Positions 7,784-64,000 of a stretch of 64,000 nt of DNA are shown here, one piece after another. The notes under the pieces were generated by a model. That model made no database searches, was not told the origin of the DNA, and worked only from the letters and a program-made list of their open reading frames with translations. A program made the position numbers and the translations under genes. This DNA comes from Amoebidium appalachense. Taxonomy: Eukaryota; Ichthyosporea. The first letter of the stretch is position 1; each line of letters begins with the position of its first letter. The DNA lies in NCBI GenBank assembly GCA_963693365.1, contig CAVNZM010000005.1, positions 310,001 to 374,000 on the forward strand. Direction: 5' to 3'.

Positions 7784-8130
7784 TTTGCTGTTGTTTGGGG
7801 GGTGTGGTGAACGTGACTGTGGTGTGCACCTCAACTGTGTACGTATGGCTCATGTTTGCTTGGTGTGATGTTGGCTGTGTGCGGATGCTTATGTACACAG
7901 CGGCGACATGCTGGGTGCGCTTGTGGCCAATGAGGACCGAAATCCTTAATCTCTGTGTCCTTATTGGCCGCCTAAACCAAAATGTGCCAACCTGAACTCC
8001 GATTGGCCGCCTTGTGCGGCAACTGGCTTTTTGGAACTGAATTATCATTGGCCGCCTTGTGCATCCGCATTACTATTGGCCGCCTTGTACAAGGAATTCG
8101 GAATTCGAATTCTCATTGGCCGCCTTGTGC
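7784..8130 (-). promoter_or_regulatory. promoter with five ATTGGCCGCCT (CCAAT) motifs
   Basis: Exact copies of ATTGGCCGCCT lie at 7963-7973, 8002-8012, 8047-8057, 8075-8085 and 8115-8125, four of them followed by TGTGC or TGTAC. Spacings are 39, 45, 28 and 40 bases. Read on the minus strand each is AGGCGGCCAAT, that is, a CCAAT box with a fixed GC-rich flank. A forward CCAAT (GGCCAATGAGG, about 7925) is also present. The array sits directly upstream of the minus-strand gene at 7783. Confidence 0.7.
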
Positions 8131-8381
8131 ACACCGTCGCATTCCTTTGATCTCAGAACTGTGTACGTGTCGCATGTGCGCGTGCGTGCACGCGCACACA
8201 TGACACGTTTTCCCTTTAATATTTTAATTAAATCCACGTGCTCTGCACGTGTTTATGCACACACACACAGTGTGTGCACGTGCTCCTGTACATATCCATA
8301 CCCATATCCATATCCTAATCACAATATACACCCATATCATACGGCATATCGCCATATCCCATATGCATATCTGCCATATCC

Positions 8382-8454
8382 TAAGGGGTGCGCCACCCTG
8401 TGTTAGTGACGTCACACTTTGTGACGTCACTAACGTGGGGTGCCGCGCCCCTTA
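8382..8454. repeat. 34-bp imperfect inverted repeat with two TGACGTCA sites
   Basis: Arms 8382-8415 and 8421-8454 are separated by 5 bases and differ at five positions. The inner 13 bases (TTAGTGACGTCAC) match perfectly and each holds the ATF/CREB palindrome TGACGTCA. It could be a regulatory hairpin, a small foldback element or an element boundary. It lies just outside the last clear element promoter. Confidence 0.6.
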
Positions 8455-8544
8455 TTGTAGTTAGTATTACATCGCACATCACACATTTAAAGTTGCAATT
8501 GCAAACGTACAATCGATCGGGAGCCGTACGTACGGCGGCGGTGG

Positions 8545-8592
<48 letters not shown>

Positions 8593-9483
8593 ATGCGACA
8601 TCGATTTCACCGCCGAGCTTTGCTATCTCTTTGTGCACCACGGACGTTATCTTCCCCCCCTCCCCCCCCTCCTCCTCCCTCCCTCACTCCCCCCACTCCC
8701 TGCAGGCACCCGCCAACCCATCCAAGCACACACTAATTAGTACGTACACCTGGCCAGGCATGATATTTTTATTCGCAGTTGCTATGTTACGTGCTTGTTC
8801 GTGCCTATACAAATATGACATTGGTGTAAGGAGGGGCCCCTCTGTATGGTGTTTACTATGTACTAGGATGTTCTCCTATTGACGAAAGGAGACAGCCAAC
8901 ACGTGTGCCTTAATCCTTATACACCACACCAATTCCCCGCTTGCTGGCTTACTGCAACAAGATCTAGAGCACCCAAGAAAGCAGACAGATGCATGCAGTG
9001 CCCCAGCTAGTACTCTGGGAGATCCAGCAAGGTTCTGCATGGAGGGTGGGTGGCCATGGTAGCAGGGCATGCTCAGCACAGCAACACTTGGTAGGACATG
9101 GGGGGGAGGGGGGGGGGGGGGGGGGGGGAAGGGGGGGGGGGGCTAGTAGATCTTGCAGCATTCTTATTGGTCAAAAAGCGCACATCACGTGACATGCCAC
9201 CAGGCACGAGATTCATCACCTTAACCCTGTTGTTTTTTGGCATACAGCTAAGTCTACCTAGACTTGTTCGGTTATAAAGTGCACGAGTAAAAAGTGGCAT
9301 CAGCAGGCGTATGGTCGAATTTACATTACAGGGAGGGCTACATGGCGTCACTGCAGAGAAAAACACAATCACCAACACACATCACGACTCACCATGCTGT
9401 ACGTGATATCCTCTAACCCCATCGTATCCATCAACCTCACATCATCATTAACTAGTATCATTAACCCCTGCAGTAACACATGC
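8455..9483. other. non-coding stretch before the TMEM14 gene 3' end
   Basis: No convincing exon on either strand. It contains G-runs (about 8546-8591, and 9101-9143 with a few A) and a minus-strand AATAAA (8773-8768) that could end the TMEM14 transcript. Just left of it, between 8290 and 8390, lies a degenerate series of CCATATC words. Confidence 0.4.
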
Positions 9484-9744
9484 CTACTGCCTCCTCCCAT
9501 AGGACTCCATGCCATTGACTGCTGCCACCACAGCTGCTGCCCCAGCCACCACCCCCGCAGGGAACACCTTGCCTGTGCGTGCAAACCTCCGACCCATCAT
9601 CACTGCTAGTGCCACAGACAAACCTGTGTGTGTATGTGTCGGCATGAAGGGGGGGGGGGGGGGGGGGGGGAAGGGGAGGGCGAGAAGGAGCGTGCAGAAG
9701 TGAGGTGGTTTAGTGTGTGTGTGTATGTGTGTGTGTGTGTATGT

Positions 9745-9781
<37 letters not shown>

Positions 9782-10076
9782 GGGCAGGGTGGGGTGGAGT
9801 GAAGGGGGGATGGGGGGGGGGGGGGGGGGGGGGGGGAGGGGGGGGGGGAGAGGGGGCATAAGCACATGTGTAGTGTAATGGTGCAGTCAAGGGGAGCAAG
9901 ATGGGCCACATCCCTCAGATATGCATTCCCTGTCATGGGGTATGTGATGAGGGTTGCCGCCGTAGTAGTGTGTTTGCAATTTTTTCGTGTCATCAGTACT
10001 TCTACTACTCTGACCCTTTTCCCTTTCTTTTCTTTCTTTTTCTTTTTTTTTTTTGTCTTTTTCTGGAGGGGGGGGA

Positions 10077-10107
<31 letters not shown>

Positions 10108-10822
10108 GGGGGAAGGGGTTCTGGTTTCAACAGGGAAGAGAAGTACTTAGTGCGGGGATTCTGCAGCCAATTTGTCTGTTCAAGCAAACATGTCGGGTGT
10201 GTGTTGTGGTGTATGTTGTTCAATTGTGTCCGTTTTTTTTTTGTTTTTTTTCACCCTCCCAGGTTTTTTACCTGTGGCGATATCATGGCCTAGCAGCTGG
10301 CCCTGTGTGACCAGGTTGCCGGCATAGAAGTAGACACAGGCCGAGGCCAGGCCGGCCACAAACGAGATCTTGCTGCCCTTGGCCAGCCCCATCGTGCCTG
10401 CAAGGGTTTGAGCACTGGGCAGTGGGCACTGACACATTGCCACCGCCTCATAACCCCCTCCCCCCCCCCCCCCCCTTCCCCTTCCACCTCAAACCTGTTC
10501 CGATCTGCCACTTTCATCCCCATACTCCCTGCACCCTCTCGCTTTCAATCCAAGGTGTGTGTGCCGGTGCGAGCAGATGTGATACCCGGTCATCCCTTTC
10601 ACTACCTTACACAGGTTAACATGGTTGGGGAGCTACAACCAAACAGAACCCAAAGCAGGTGGGCAGTTTTGGGGGGATGATGGGAGGTCCAGGGGGGGTT
10701 GGTGGGTGCATGGGGCGGAGGGGGGGGGGGGGGGGGGGGGGGGGAGGAGGGAGGGGGCTGGGAGGGGTGGGAGAGGGGGGAGGGGGGGAGGGGGGTAGGG
10801 AGACGGGTTTTGAATCGAACAG

Positions 10823-10861
<39 letters not shown>

Positions 10862-11208
10862 CACGTGTGTGCGTGCTTGCGTGTGTTAATTGCGACGGGC
10901 TACCCCAAGCGAGGAGGCGAGGGGAGGGGGGGAGGATGTGTTACATGGTACGTCTATGTGTGTACGTGTATGGCGTGTGTGTGCGTGTTTATCTGCCCAT
11001 GCAGGCATACCCGGCAACAGACCGGCTCTATATGTTTGTGTATAGCCTACGCGCGTGTGTGTGCTGCTTGGTGTGTATTGGCGTGAAGGGGAAGCAGGGG
11101 CCGGGAAAAAAAAAGGGGGGGGGGAGGGGGTTGGGGGGGGGGGGGGCTAGTACCTCCCACGGCCATCAGGCCAGCCATGACGTAGTTAACTTGCTGAAGG
11201 AGTGCCAT
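9484..11208 (-). CDS. TMEM14: TMEM14-family membrane protein, 3 exons
   Basis: Three minus-strand exons join in phase: 11208-11154, 10397-10272 and 9623-9484 (stop TAG). All junctions are GT-AG (donors GAG|GTACTA and CAG|GTAAAA). The product is 106 residues, the usual length of the family (100-115). It has four short hydrophobic Gly/Ala-rich helices: NYVMAGLMAVGG, ISFVAGLASACVYFYAGN, GLSVALAVMMGRRF and FPAGVVAGAAAVVAAVNG. The family signature around the third and fourth helices, MMGRRFARTGKVFPAG, is the best match to TMEM14 (Tmemb_14). Members are small multi-pass proteins of mitochondrial, plastid or ER membranes; in animals TMEM14C is linked to mitochondrial porphyrin transport. The substrate here is unknown. 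The 755-bp first intron and 648-bp second intron hold C/G runs and TG repeats. It is transcribed away from the 13557-15453 gene's 3' end region and is intact. Confidence 0.9.
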
Positions 11209-12309
11209 GGTGCCGTTATCTGGGGGAATAGCTATTAGGGCACCAAGAGGTTGGCTGTTTTGAAGTAGAGCCCTTTCTCGAATCCCCCTGTACTCCCGTA
11301 CTCCTGCAGATAAGATCTCTTCCACCCCATCACCTTCGCAATGCCCAAGTCGCCAGGTGCAAACACCAAAAATGCAGGCAGGTGCAAACACCAAAAATGC
11401 AGGCACGCCCACGCGCAAACCACACACACACGCATGTGCACGCAGCACACGCGGGCACGCGCACACACACTTGCACACGTACACACAGACACACACACAC
11501 ACATACACTCACACACACTCTCTCTCACTCACTTACTCTCCCCCTCTCTCTCCCTCCCCCCCCCTCCTAATCTCTGTTTATCAACCTCTCTTTCTATCTC
11601 CAGCTCCAGCTCCACTCAGGGACAAGAGCAACACACACGTGCACGCACACGCTCACACGCTCACACGCAACCAAATGAACACCTGCAAGCATGGCACATG
11701 CACGCACACACACAATCGCAAACACACAGGCACGTGCGCGCTGATGTGCGCTTGCAAGTGCACACGAACACGAACACGAATCCATCCACGAAAATAAGGC
11801 CGGAAGAGTGAAAGGGAAGGACACAGGGAGGGAAGGAAAGAGAAAGGAAGGGGGGCGAGGGGGGGGGGGGGGGGGGGGGGGGGGCACGGAGACAGAACAA
11901 AGGAACTTATATGTAAAGAGAAAAGAAGGGGGGGGAGGGGGGGGGGGGGGGGGGGGGCCACGGAGACAGAACAAAGGAACTTATATGTAAAAAGAAGACT
12001 CCTACTGTACCACTGAGGCGATTAGCAGTATAAAGCACCTAGCACGCACGCACATAAGGTTCCACCCTCACTTACAGGAACTGTCTGGCCACAGGTTGAA
12101 TGCTCACAAGCTCCCAAGGCTTGTTGTCAGACGTTCTGCCACCTGATTTTGGCGGGAAAATAGCGTAAGGTCATTGGATTAGAGCGCATCCATGACCACT
12201 TTTGACTGGCTCTTACTGTACCTCCCCCCCTCCACTCCCCCCCCCCCCCCCCCTCCCCCGCCCCCCCCCCCTTACCCAACAGCTAGAAAAAAAGGCCCAC
12301 AGGCCCACA

Positions 12310-12381
<72 letters not shown>

Positions 12382-13556
12382 CCATATTCATACTCAAACC
12401 CACGCCTGCCTTTGATATCAAGATGTTGCCATTACACCGCGGATGTTCCGCTGATTTCGTTAGCCTACGGTATGAACCAAGGCCTCCTAGATATATAAAC
12501 ATGAGCCCCAAGAAAGAAAACTCATGGTGTGCCAACTCAACAGTACGTACCGCGGCAGGCCTAAATGGATCTCAAATAAGCCGGAACGAGCTAACGAGAC
12601 CACTTATACTTTTAGCTATAGGAAGGCCTAGGTATAGCTTGGCCATGCATACTATACACGGTATGAAGGTTTTTTGACTATCATTAGATGGGACCGGGGT
12701 CTTTATGTGTGGCTATAATCATATGCAGCGGGGGGGGGTTTTTAGATGCGGTGGGCCGTGGGCATGGAGTTTTGCCTTCATTGCTCGTCAGAAACTGTGA
12801 GGCCCATTTCGTTCAGCGCGTCACATCACTGAGCGTTACTGCTGTGGCTCTCTGCAGGTTTTGAGGGCTATTCTACTTTCCTGTGCAAAAAATGCCATTT
12901 TATACTTTTCTTTTATATAATAGGCTGAGTAGGTGGTTGACACTGGTTCCGGTGGGTGTGATGGTAGTTGTGATGAATCTTTGAAGTTCCCGTATTTATT
13001 TTGACCACTCGATATTATGTGGGGTTTCCAAAAACTACGAGTGGGTGCTGTGCATTTCGGGGTATTGTAGTTTGCTCGTTGATACAATTGCGCAAACATA
13101 AATAGCGCATAGTAAGCACCAAATGAGCATGACACGGCAGACCCCCCCCCCCCCCAAAAAAAACCCCCCCCCCCCCCCCCCCCCCCCCCTTCCTTCCCAC
13201 AATAAGGGGGGGGGGGGGGGGGGGGGGGGGAGAAGTGCACATGAGGGAAGAAAAAAAAGGGGTTTGGTCGATCGGGGAGCAGACATGGAAACATGTGCCG
13301 CACATCGGTTGGGAAAAAATTACCATAAAGGGCTTTGTAAATTTTTATTTCGCCGCGGACGTGAAGTTACAACATCCAGGCCAAAAAATCTGTCTGCCAA
13401 ATCCATTTGATTTTGCAATATCACCAACAAACACACATCATCCACTCCGATGCTAAATGTTTCCTCCATACAGCATCCACCACACGCACCTGGTGCAAGA
13501 CACAAATACTACCTAAAATCGCCCAAAAATGTAGTGCTAGTAGTCAGCAACCCCCT
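11209..13556. repeat. repeat-rich spacer between two minus-strand genes
   Basis: No convincing gene. Contents: a 25-bp tandem pair (about 11356-11405, unit starting GGTGCAAACACCAAAAATGC), CA-rich sequence to 11530, two copies of a 45-base unit starting CACGGAGACAGAACAAAGGA (about 11885 and 11960), each preceded by a G-run, a (GCAC)n array at about 12307-12380, and C-run, A-run and G-run blocks at 13140-13230. A minus-strand AATAAA (13349-13344) follows the next gene's stop by about 210 bases. Confidence 0.6.
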
Positions 13557-13810
13557 CTAATAGTTCTTGCTGTCACCATGGCCCATGCCCAGTTTCTCGC
13601 CCATTTTGTGGGCCATGTCAGACATACGGTCACCCATGGTGGGTCCCTGCAGCGAAAAAAGAAACGTCAGGTCACGTGCACATTCGGTACTACTAGCATT
13701 CAACGAGAAAGTTCGATAACAAATCATTTAAAGACGAGAAGGTCAATGAACCCCTGCAAATTCTAAACCAGGCAACTATTTGCAACATTCAGCACAACCC
13801 CCCCCCCTCC

Positions 13811-13841
<31 letters not shown>

Positions 13842-14089
13842 ACAACCCACCCACCTCCTGTGTATGCTCATCAATGCTGCGGTATGCACCGGCCGTGTCT
13901 GCCCCCGTGTCTGCGCCATACTCCCCCGTGGGCACATCCCCCTGGCCCGTGCTGCCGTGCATGCCCATGCGCTCGCCAGCCTGGCGCATGGCATCCCCCA
14001 TGCGGTGCAGCACCCCACCCTGCATGCACCCCACGTCAAGTCTTTCATAAATTCAGGGCACAATTTTTGAAACACAAAATATCGTCTCC

Positions 14090-14120
<31 letters not shown>

Positions 14121-14169
14121 AAAAAAAAAAAAAAACCCCCCACCCCCTCCCCCTAAACCCCCCTCCCCC

Positions 14170-14213
<44 letters not shown>

Positions 14214-15453
14214 AAAAAAAAAAAAGAGGAAAAAAAAAATGACAAGTACCGTATATGTGCACGTATGTACACACAACTTTTATTCAACGATAAAAACACA
14301 CATGCTTCACATTTATCGGAAGAAGGGGTTGGGGTGGGTGGTCTGGTGGTTGGAAAAAAAGAAGGAAAAAAGGGCATACACATGATATGCACACTATGGC
14401 ATGTACACACAACTTGAATTAACGAAACAAATACACTTGTATCAGAAGAAGGGGGTGCACGTGGGGTGAGTAGGTTTTTATGTGGGAGTTTTGTGTACTT
14501 GTGTGTGTGTTTGGGGAGAGGGGAGAGGGGGGGAGGAGGGGGCTAGGAGGTGCAAAAGGTGTGTACCTGGCCGCTTCCACCCATCATCACGTGGCCACCC
14601 AGACCCATGCCGCCTGCACGTGAGCTGGTGTCCTTGGGCTGGTCCTTGTGCATGTGCATGGCCTCCTTCATCTTGTCCGTCATGCTGCGCTCATCCTGTG
14701 CTTGTAACAGCAGGCTGAGTATTGGTTTCTCGGGTCCTTACTTACTTTCGCTGGCACCTATCCCGAACATCATTTTTCGTACTGAGTATCAAGGAAAGTT
14801 TCTTAGTATAGGAAGGTGGGCCCGACACAGTGCCCGGGTGTGTCGAAAGCACACGTCAAAATACCTTTCGTTTGCTATCCTGCACATGACACAGTGTGGT
14901 CGTTTGTCGAGAATAGTTAATATCTATGTTTAGGGTTCAAACGAGTTTGGCCGGTAAACCCCATTTATTAGCACCTCAGGCTATGAAGACTTGGCTTTTT
15001 CGTTTTACCTGTGCTGCATCTATGAATAAAATCTACCGGTCTCCCTTCCCCCGTCCCTCTCTTCTTCCTCCCCCCTCCCCCCCCCCCCGGGCCCCCTCCC
15101 TCCCCCCCCCCCCCCCCAAAAAAAAAAAACAAAAAAAACAAAAAAAAAAAAAAAAAAAAAAAAACAAAAAAAAAAACAGACTCCCAAATTCCCCCAACCC
15201 CAATGCCTTCCAAATAACCATCTTATCCCCACGTCGTCCCTTTCACTTATAGGACTGCTAAGTTGCCCCGTTTCTCAATCATTGAATTAGTAAATTCGTC
15301 CGATTTTAAGACCACAAAGTATTTATCCATTTCTTTCCGTAAGAACAAATACCCACGGCCACCAAAATATAACGCCCCAAAATTACCCCCACCAACCTCT
15401 CGTAACCACCATACCTGGCCGAGGCCTGCTCCGCTGCCCTCAGTGTACGACAT
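13557..15453 (-). CDS. small Gly/Met/His-rich hydrophilic protein (LEA/dehydrin-like), 4 exons
   Basis: Four minus-strand exons join in phase 0 throughout: 15453-15415, 14695-14567, 14019-13855 and 13646-13557 (stop TAG). Donors are CAG|GTATGG, CAG|GTACAC and GAG|GTGGGT, and all acceptors end in AG. The 140-residue product has no hydrophobic segment and is rich in Gly, Met, His, Asp and Lys. Three related amphipathic motifs recur: RSMTDKMKEAMHMHKD, LHRMGDAMRQAGERMGMH and MGDRMSDMAHKMGEKLGMG, separated by Gly/Thr/Asp-rich linkers. Such proteins resemble LEA or dehydrin stress proteins that protect membranes and enzymes, and the Met/His content could bind metal ions. This is a resemblance in composition, not a confirmed homology. 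An AATAAA lies about 210 bases after the stop. It is head-to-head with the large ciliary gene at 16955. Confidence 0.75.
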
Positions 15454-16954
15454 GTTTCCGTTTACGATCGGCACTGATCGTTTTTCGGACTTTGTCATCG
15501 ATGTTAGGGGGAAGAGGAGAGAAAAGAGACTGAATGAGCACGATGGAATGAGGCATTTATACACCCGCACCCGGGGGAACCAAAGACCTCATTTGCTGAT
15601 GCCGTGCACGGGGCTGCTGGGACATTCCTGCCCAGGATACGTATCGTGGGAGCACACGGTACATGTACAGGGTCACTGCCACAAGCTGAAGTGAATCGGC
15701 TTGCTATCGTGTACCAGAGTCAACCTCTGAACTTCACCAGTAAACACGTTCGTCACTTGCGCAAGCGCTAGCAGTGACAGCGCCAAGAGCTCCTGCCGCT
15801 AGCGCAAGCTCACTCACACGCAGGTGTAGTGTGCCGTGACGTTGGGTCACACCGTATGCAATACAACATGTGCTGGTAGGTGTTATAGGGCGACCATGGC
15901 CAAAGCGGTTGTGTAGTAGATCTATCAGAATAATAAATGTGGAGCAGAGGCAGGATTCGGTCCTGTGACCTCTGTAAGAGACAATCACTTCTACATAGCG
16001 GATCGAGAGTAGAGAGGTCCGCAGGAAGTGGTTTGAGATGAGGCGGGATTATGTACTAGCCAACAGGAAGACAGTTATGGTTCCTGGCGTATCATGGCCC
16101 CAGGCGGTCCCCAAGTACGCGGGGGCGGGATAGGCGGGAACAGGCTAAGCAACGTGACTGGGAAGAGCAGGAATAAACAGATAGAATATTCTATCATAAC
16201 AAGATCCCGTGCGGAGCTGGATGAAAAACAAGATTAAAAAAAACAACAAATCTGCACAAGCCAGCTGAACATGTGGCGATTTTGTATATCTCGTTTTTTG
16301 AGCTTACAATATGGGATGTGGGAATTTGGCAAACCTGTCACCACACGTGCCCCCAGGGCAGAGGTGCGAGCGCCGGCTGTGGAACGCGGGCGGCCGCAGG
16401 AAGCTGGGGAAAGCTATTGATGCGTTCCGAACCAATACTATACACATTGGGGTTTACGCTGTTTACTCGAGGCAAAGAGAACCAGTCTCAGGTATGGGGG
16501 GGGTTTTGCTCGGAATATCCCCTCAGCGGTATATCATGATCACGTACATAGATGTCGGGTGGTGACTATATATCAGGGTTTACTTTCTCTACGAGACACC
16601 ATAAAGGCTGACCGTGTTTGGAAGAAATGGTTGCGCAAACATGTAATGGTGTGTCATAGTAACCTACCCATTTGAATCCTAATTTCAACCTATTTGCCCC
16701 ATGAAATTTTTTGTTTCATAAGAACAGGGAAATGAAAATTGAGTTATTGCAAGGTGTTTATGCATTACCTAGATGGCTAACCAAATGTTCGCTTGAACAG
16801 CTGCACTGAGAAAGTTTCAGTCACGGAGCTCGCTGCAATTAACCCTAGGCCTACTTCTAGAGTGCAAGCAGGACAAACCATGTTACCAACACGCTACTTA
16901 TTTAGCGTTCTGCCGTAACACACATATCCCTCCAGAGGGGTCGAACACTTTAAA
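15454..16954. other. divergent intergenic region with SINE-like segment
   Basis: This 1.5-kb gap must hold the promoters of the 15453 (-) and 16955 (+) genes. It has few homopolymers, unlike its surroundings. Between about 15,900 and 16,020 the minus strand reads like a degenerate tRNA head with a B-box-like ACCGAATCC, suggesting an old SINE. Near 15,745-15,815 two diverged inverted CGCTAGC words flank an SGCGCC core. No ORF here is convincing. Confidence 0.35.
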
Positions 16955-63033
<46,079 letters not shown>

Positions 63034-64000
63034 CGGAGACAAACAGGCGGACCTGCATGGCAGCTGCACACCCACCACAACCCAGAAACGACTGCTGTGA
63101 CCACCCAGTTTGGAACGAATGTACTCTGTGAAGTATATGGTCGATCTTAGACGAGGTTTCGGCATAGCTGGACATACCAAACCCGTGTTGTGCATATAAA
63201 GGCCCACCCAGTCGTAGTATGAGCGAATGTATTCCGTATGTCTGGCCCCAAGCTGGTAAAGACTGGTGACGCCTTTTTTTGTTTGTTTGTTCTTTTTTGG
63301 AACCCTCAGGGATGGGGGTATGTGACTAGACTGTCAATCACTCACACGCCACCCGGCCTGTATGTATAAAACACCACACTTGTGTGGCGTCACGTAGAAT
63401 GAACGAGTGATGTGGTCAACGCCCGTGCAGCTGAAGGCTGGACCCCGCCTGCCATCCGGCTACCAAAATAAATATGTCTCCAATAAGAAGGGCCACTGTG
63501 ACATGTCAGAGAAGGGCCACGCAAATTCGGCGCCTCTTATATAAACAAGCCAAAACGACGTACCTGTGCGCAAGAAGCACACCTGCAAGTTCTGGGACAA
63601 CCTGACAGGGGCTTTTCATATGACAACACAATACCTGGCAAAGCCTCTACGGCACCTTCTGCGTCACCGCGTACATGTTGTTTTTTTCTGTACGTACGTG
63701 TGTCAACCTGACCAATGGCGTACGAAGTTTGCACGCAAGTGTTTTCCACTTCTGTACGTACGTCTATCAAACTGACCAATGGAAGTCTTATATTTGCTGT
63801 TTTATTACGGGTTCTGTTGTCCAAAACAATGATAAGACAAGCCTCACAAGTGAGAAAAGCATTATAATTTCCTGCACTGCAGAGTTGAGTTGAAGTGCGG
63901 GACAAAGAATAGCTGTGTGGCTACAGTAAGCCTGTAACGGTTTGATTGGTATATCTCCACTGAGCTTTCATCGAAAGATGAACGTAAACAATGGGGGCTT
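63034..64000 (+). other. downstream region: poly(A) signal and promoter-like repeats, no gene seen
   Basis: After the inferred stop, an AATAAA lies at 63467-63472. TATA-like TGTATAAAAC (about 63362) and TTATATAAAC (about 63537) are present. A 33-base unit TTCTGTACGTACGT...CTGACCAATGG occurs at 63686-63718 and 63750-63782. A minus-strand frame (63905-63537) is open but has no protein-like features. The region may be the promoter of a gene to the right. Confidence 0.4.

Noticed and set aside
7121-7810. 229-codon plus-strand ORF opposite the 6869-7783 gene
   Set aside because: It is the antisense shadow of the GC-rich minus-strand coding frame and has no promoter or typical protein composition.
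8290-8395. CArG/SRF-type sites in the CCATATC series
   Set aside because: The words lack the closing GG of CC(A/T)6GG, so they are simple degenerate repeats.
8388-8882. Plus-strand ORF across the 8546 G-run
   Set aside because: It depends on the homopolymer being translated as poly-Gly and shows no other protein-like features.
15734-16565. Possible upstream exons of the ciliary gene
   Set aside because: Open frames here lack ASH-like text and suitable phase-matched splice sites; the ATG at 16955 explains exon 1.
63537-63905. Minus-strand 122-codon ORF near the right edge
   Set aside because: No recognisable motif, and it overlaps a duplicated CCAAT promoter-like unit; kept only as a note.

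Overview
The window reads as nuclear DNA of a flagellated (ciliated) eukaryotic microbe. Reasons: GT-AG introns throughout, two eukaryote-type tRNA genes with TTTT terminators, AATAAA-type poly(A) signals, a TMEM14-family membrane protein gene, and one very large gene for a ciliary protein with ASH/MSP-like repeats. In-frame stops behave as in the standard code. Very long C, G, CA and TG tracts fill introns and spacers. The lineage cannot be fixed from this sequence alone.

Layout. Bases 1 to about 8,130 are a compact, intronless, gene-dense block that looks like part of an integrated Polinton-like DNA virus or element. In order it holds a multi-pass membrane ORF running off the left edge (-), a Pro-rich ORF, a 40-residue Lys/Arg/Pro-rich ORF, a DDE integrase, a Dam-type adenine methyltransferase, two small ORFs (one with a Gly-rich membrane segment), an ORF pair 4729-5855 with a frame break, and a convergent gene 6869-7783 (-). 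An exact 11-mer, ATTGGCCGCCT, occurs once before 4729 and five times before 7783. No terminal repeat, polymerase, ATPase or jelly-roll capsid gene was recognised, so only part of an element may be present.

From about 8.1 to 15.5 kb there are two minus-strand host genes. One is a 3-exon TMEM14 gene (9484-11208, 106 aa). The other is a 4-exon gene (13557-15453, 140 aa) for a small Gly/Met/His-rich hydrophilic protein resembling LEA/dehydrin proteins. Microsatellites separate them.

From 16,955 to about 63,033 a single plus-strand gene can be threaded through about 76 exons, with phase matching at nearly every junction. It gives about 10.4 kb of coding sequence (roughly 3,470 residues) of tandem ASH/MSP-like Ig domains with a coiled, Ser-rich middle. 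This is the HYDIN/CFAP47/CFAP65/CFAP74 class of axonemal proteins. tRNA-His(GTG) and tRNA-Val(CAC) lie inside two of its introns on the same strand. Several introns carry minisatellites that begin at or next to a splice site (49 bp x 20, 35 bp, 46 bp). Two exons show single-base frame breaks. The last kilobase holds a poly(A) signal and promoter-like duplicated CCAAT boxes but no recognisable gene.
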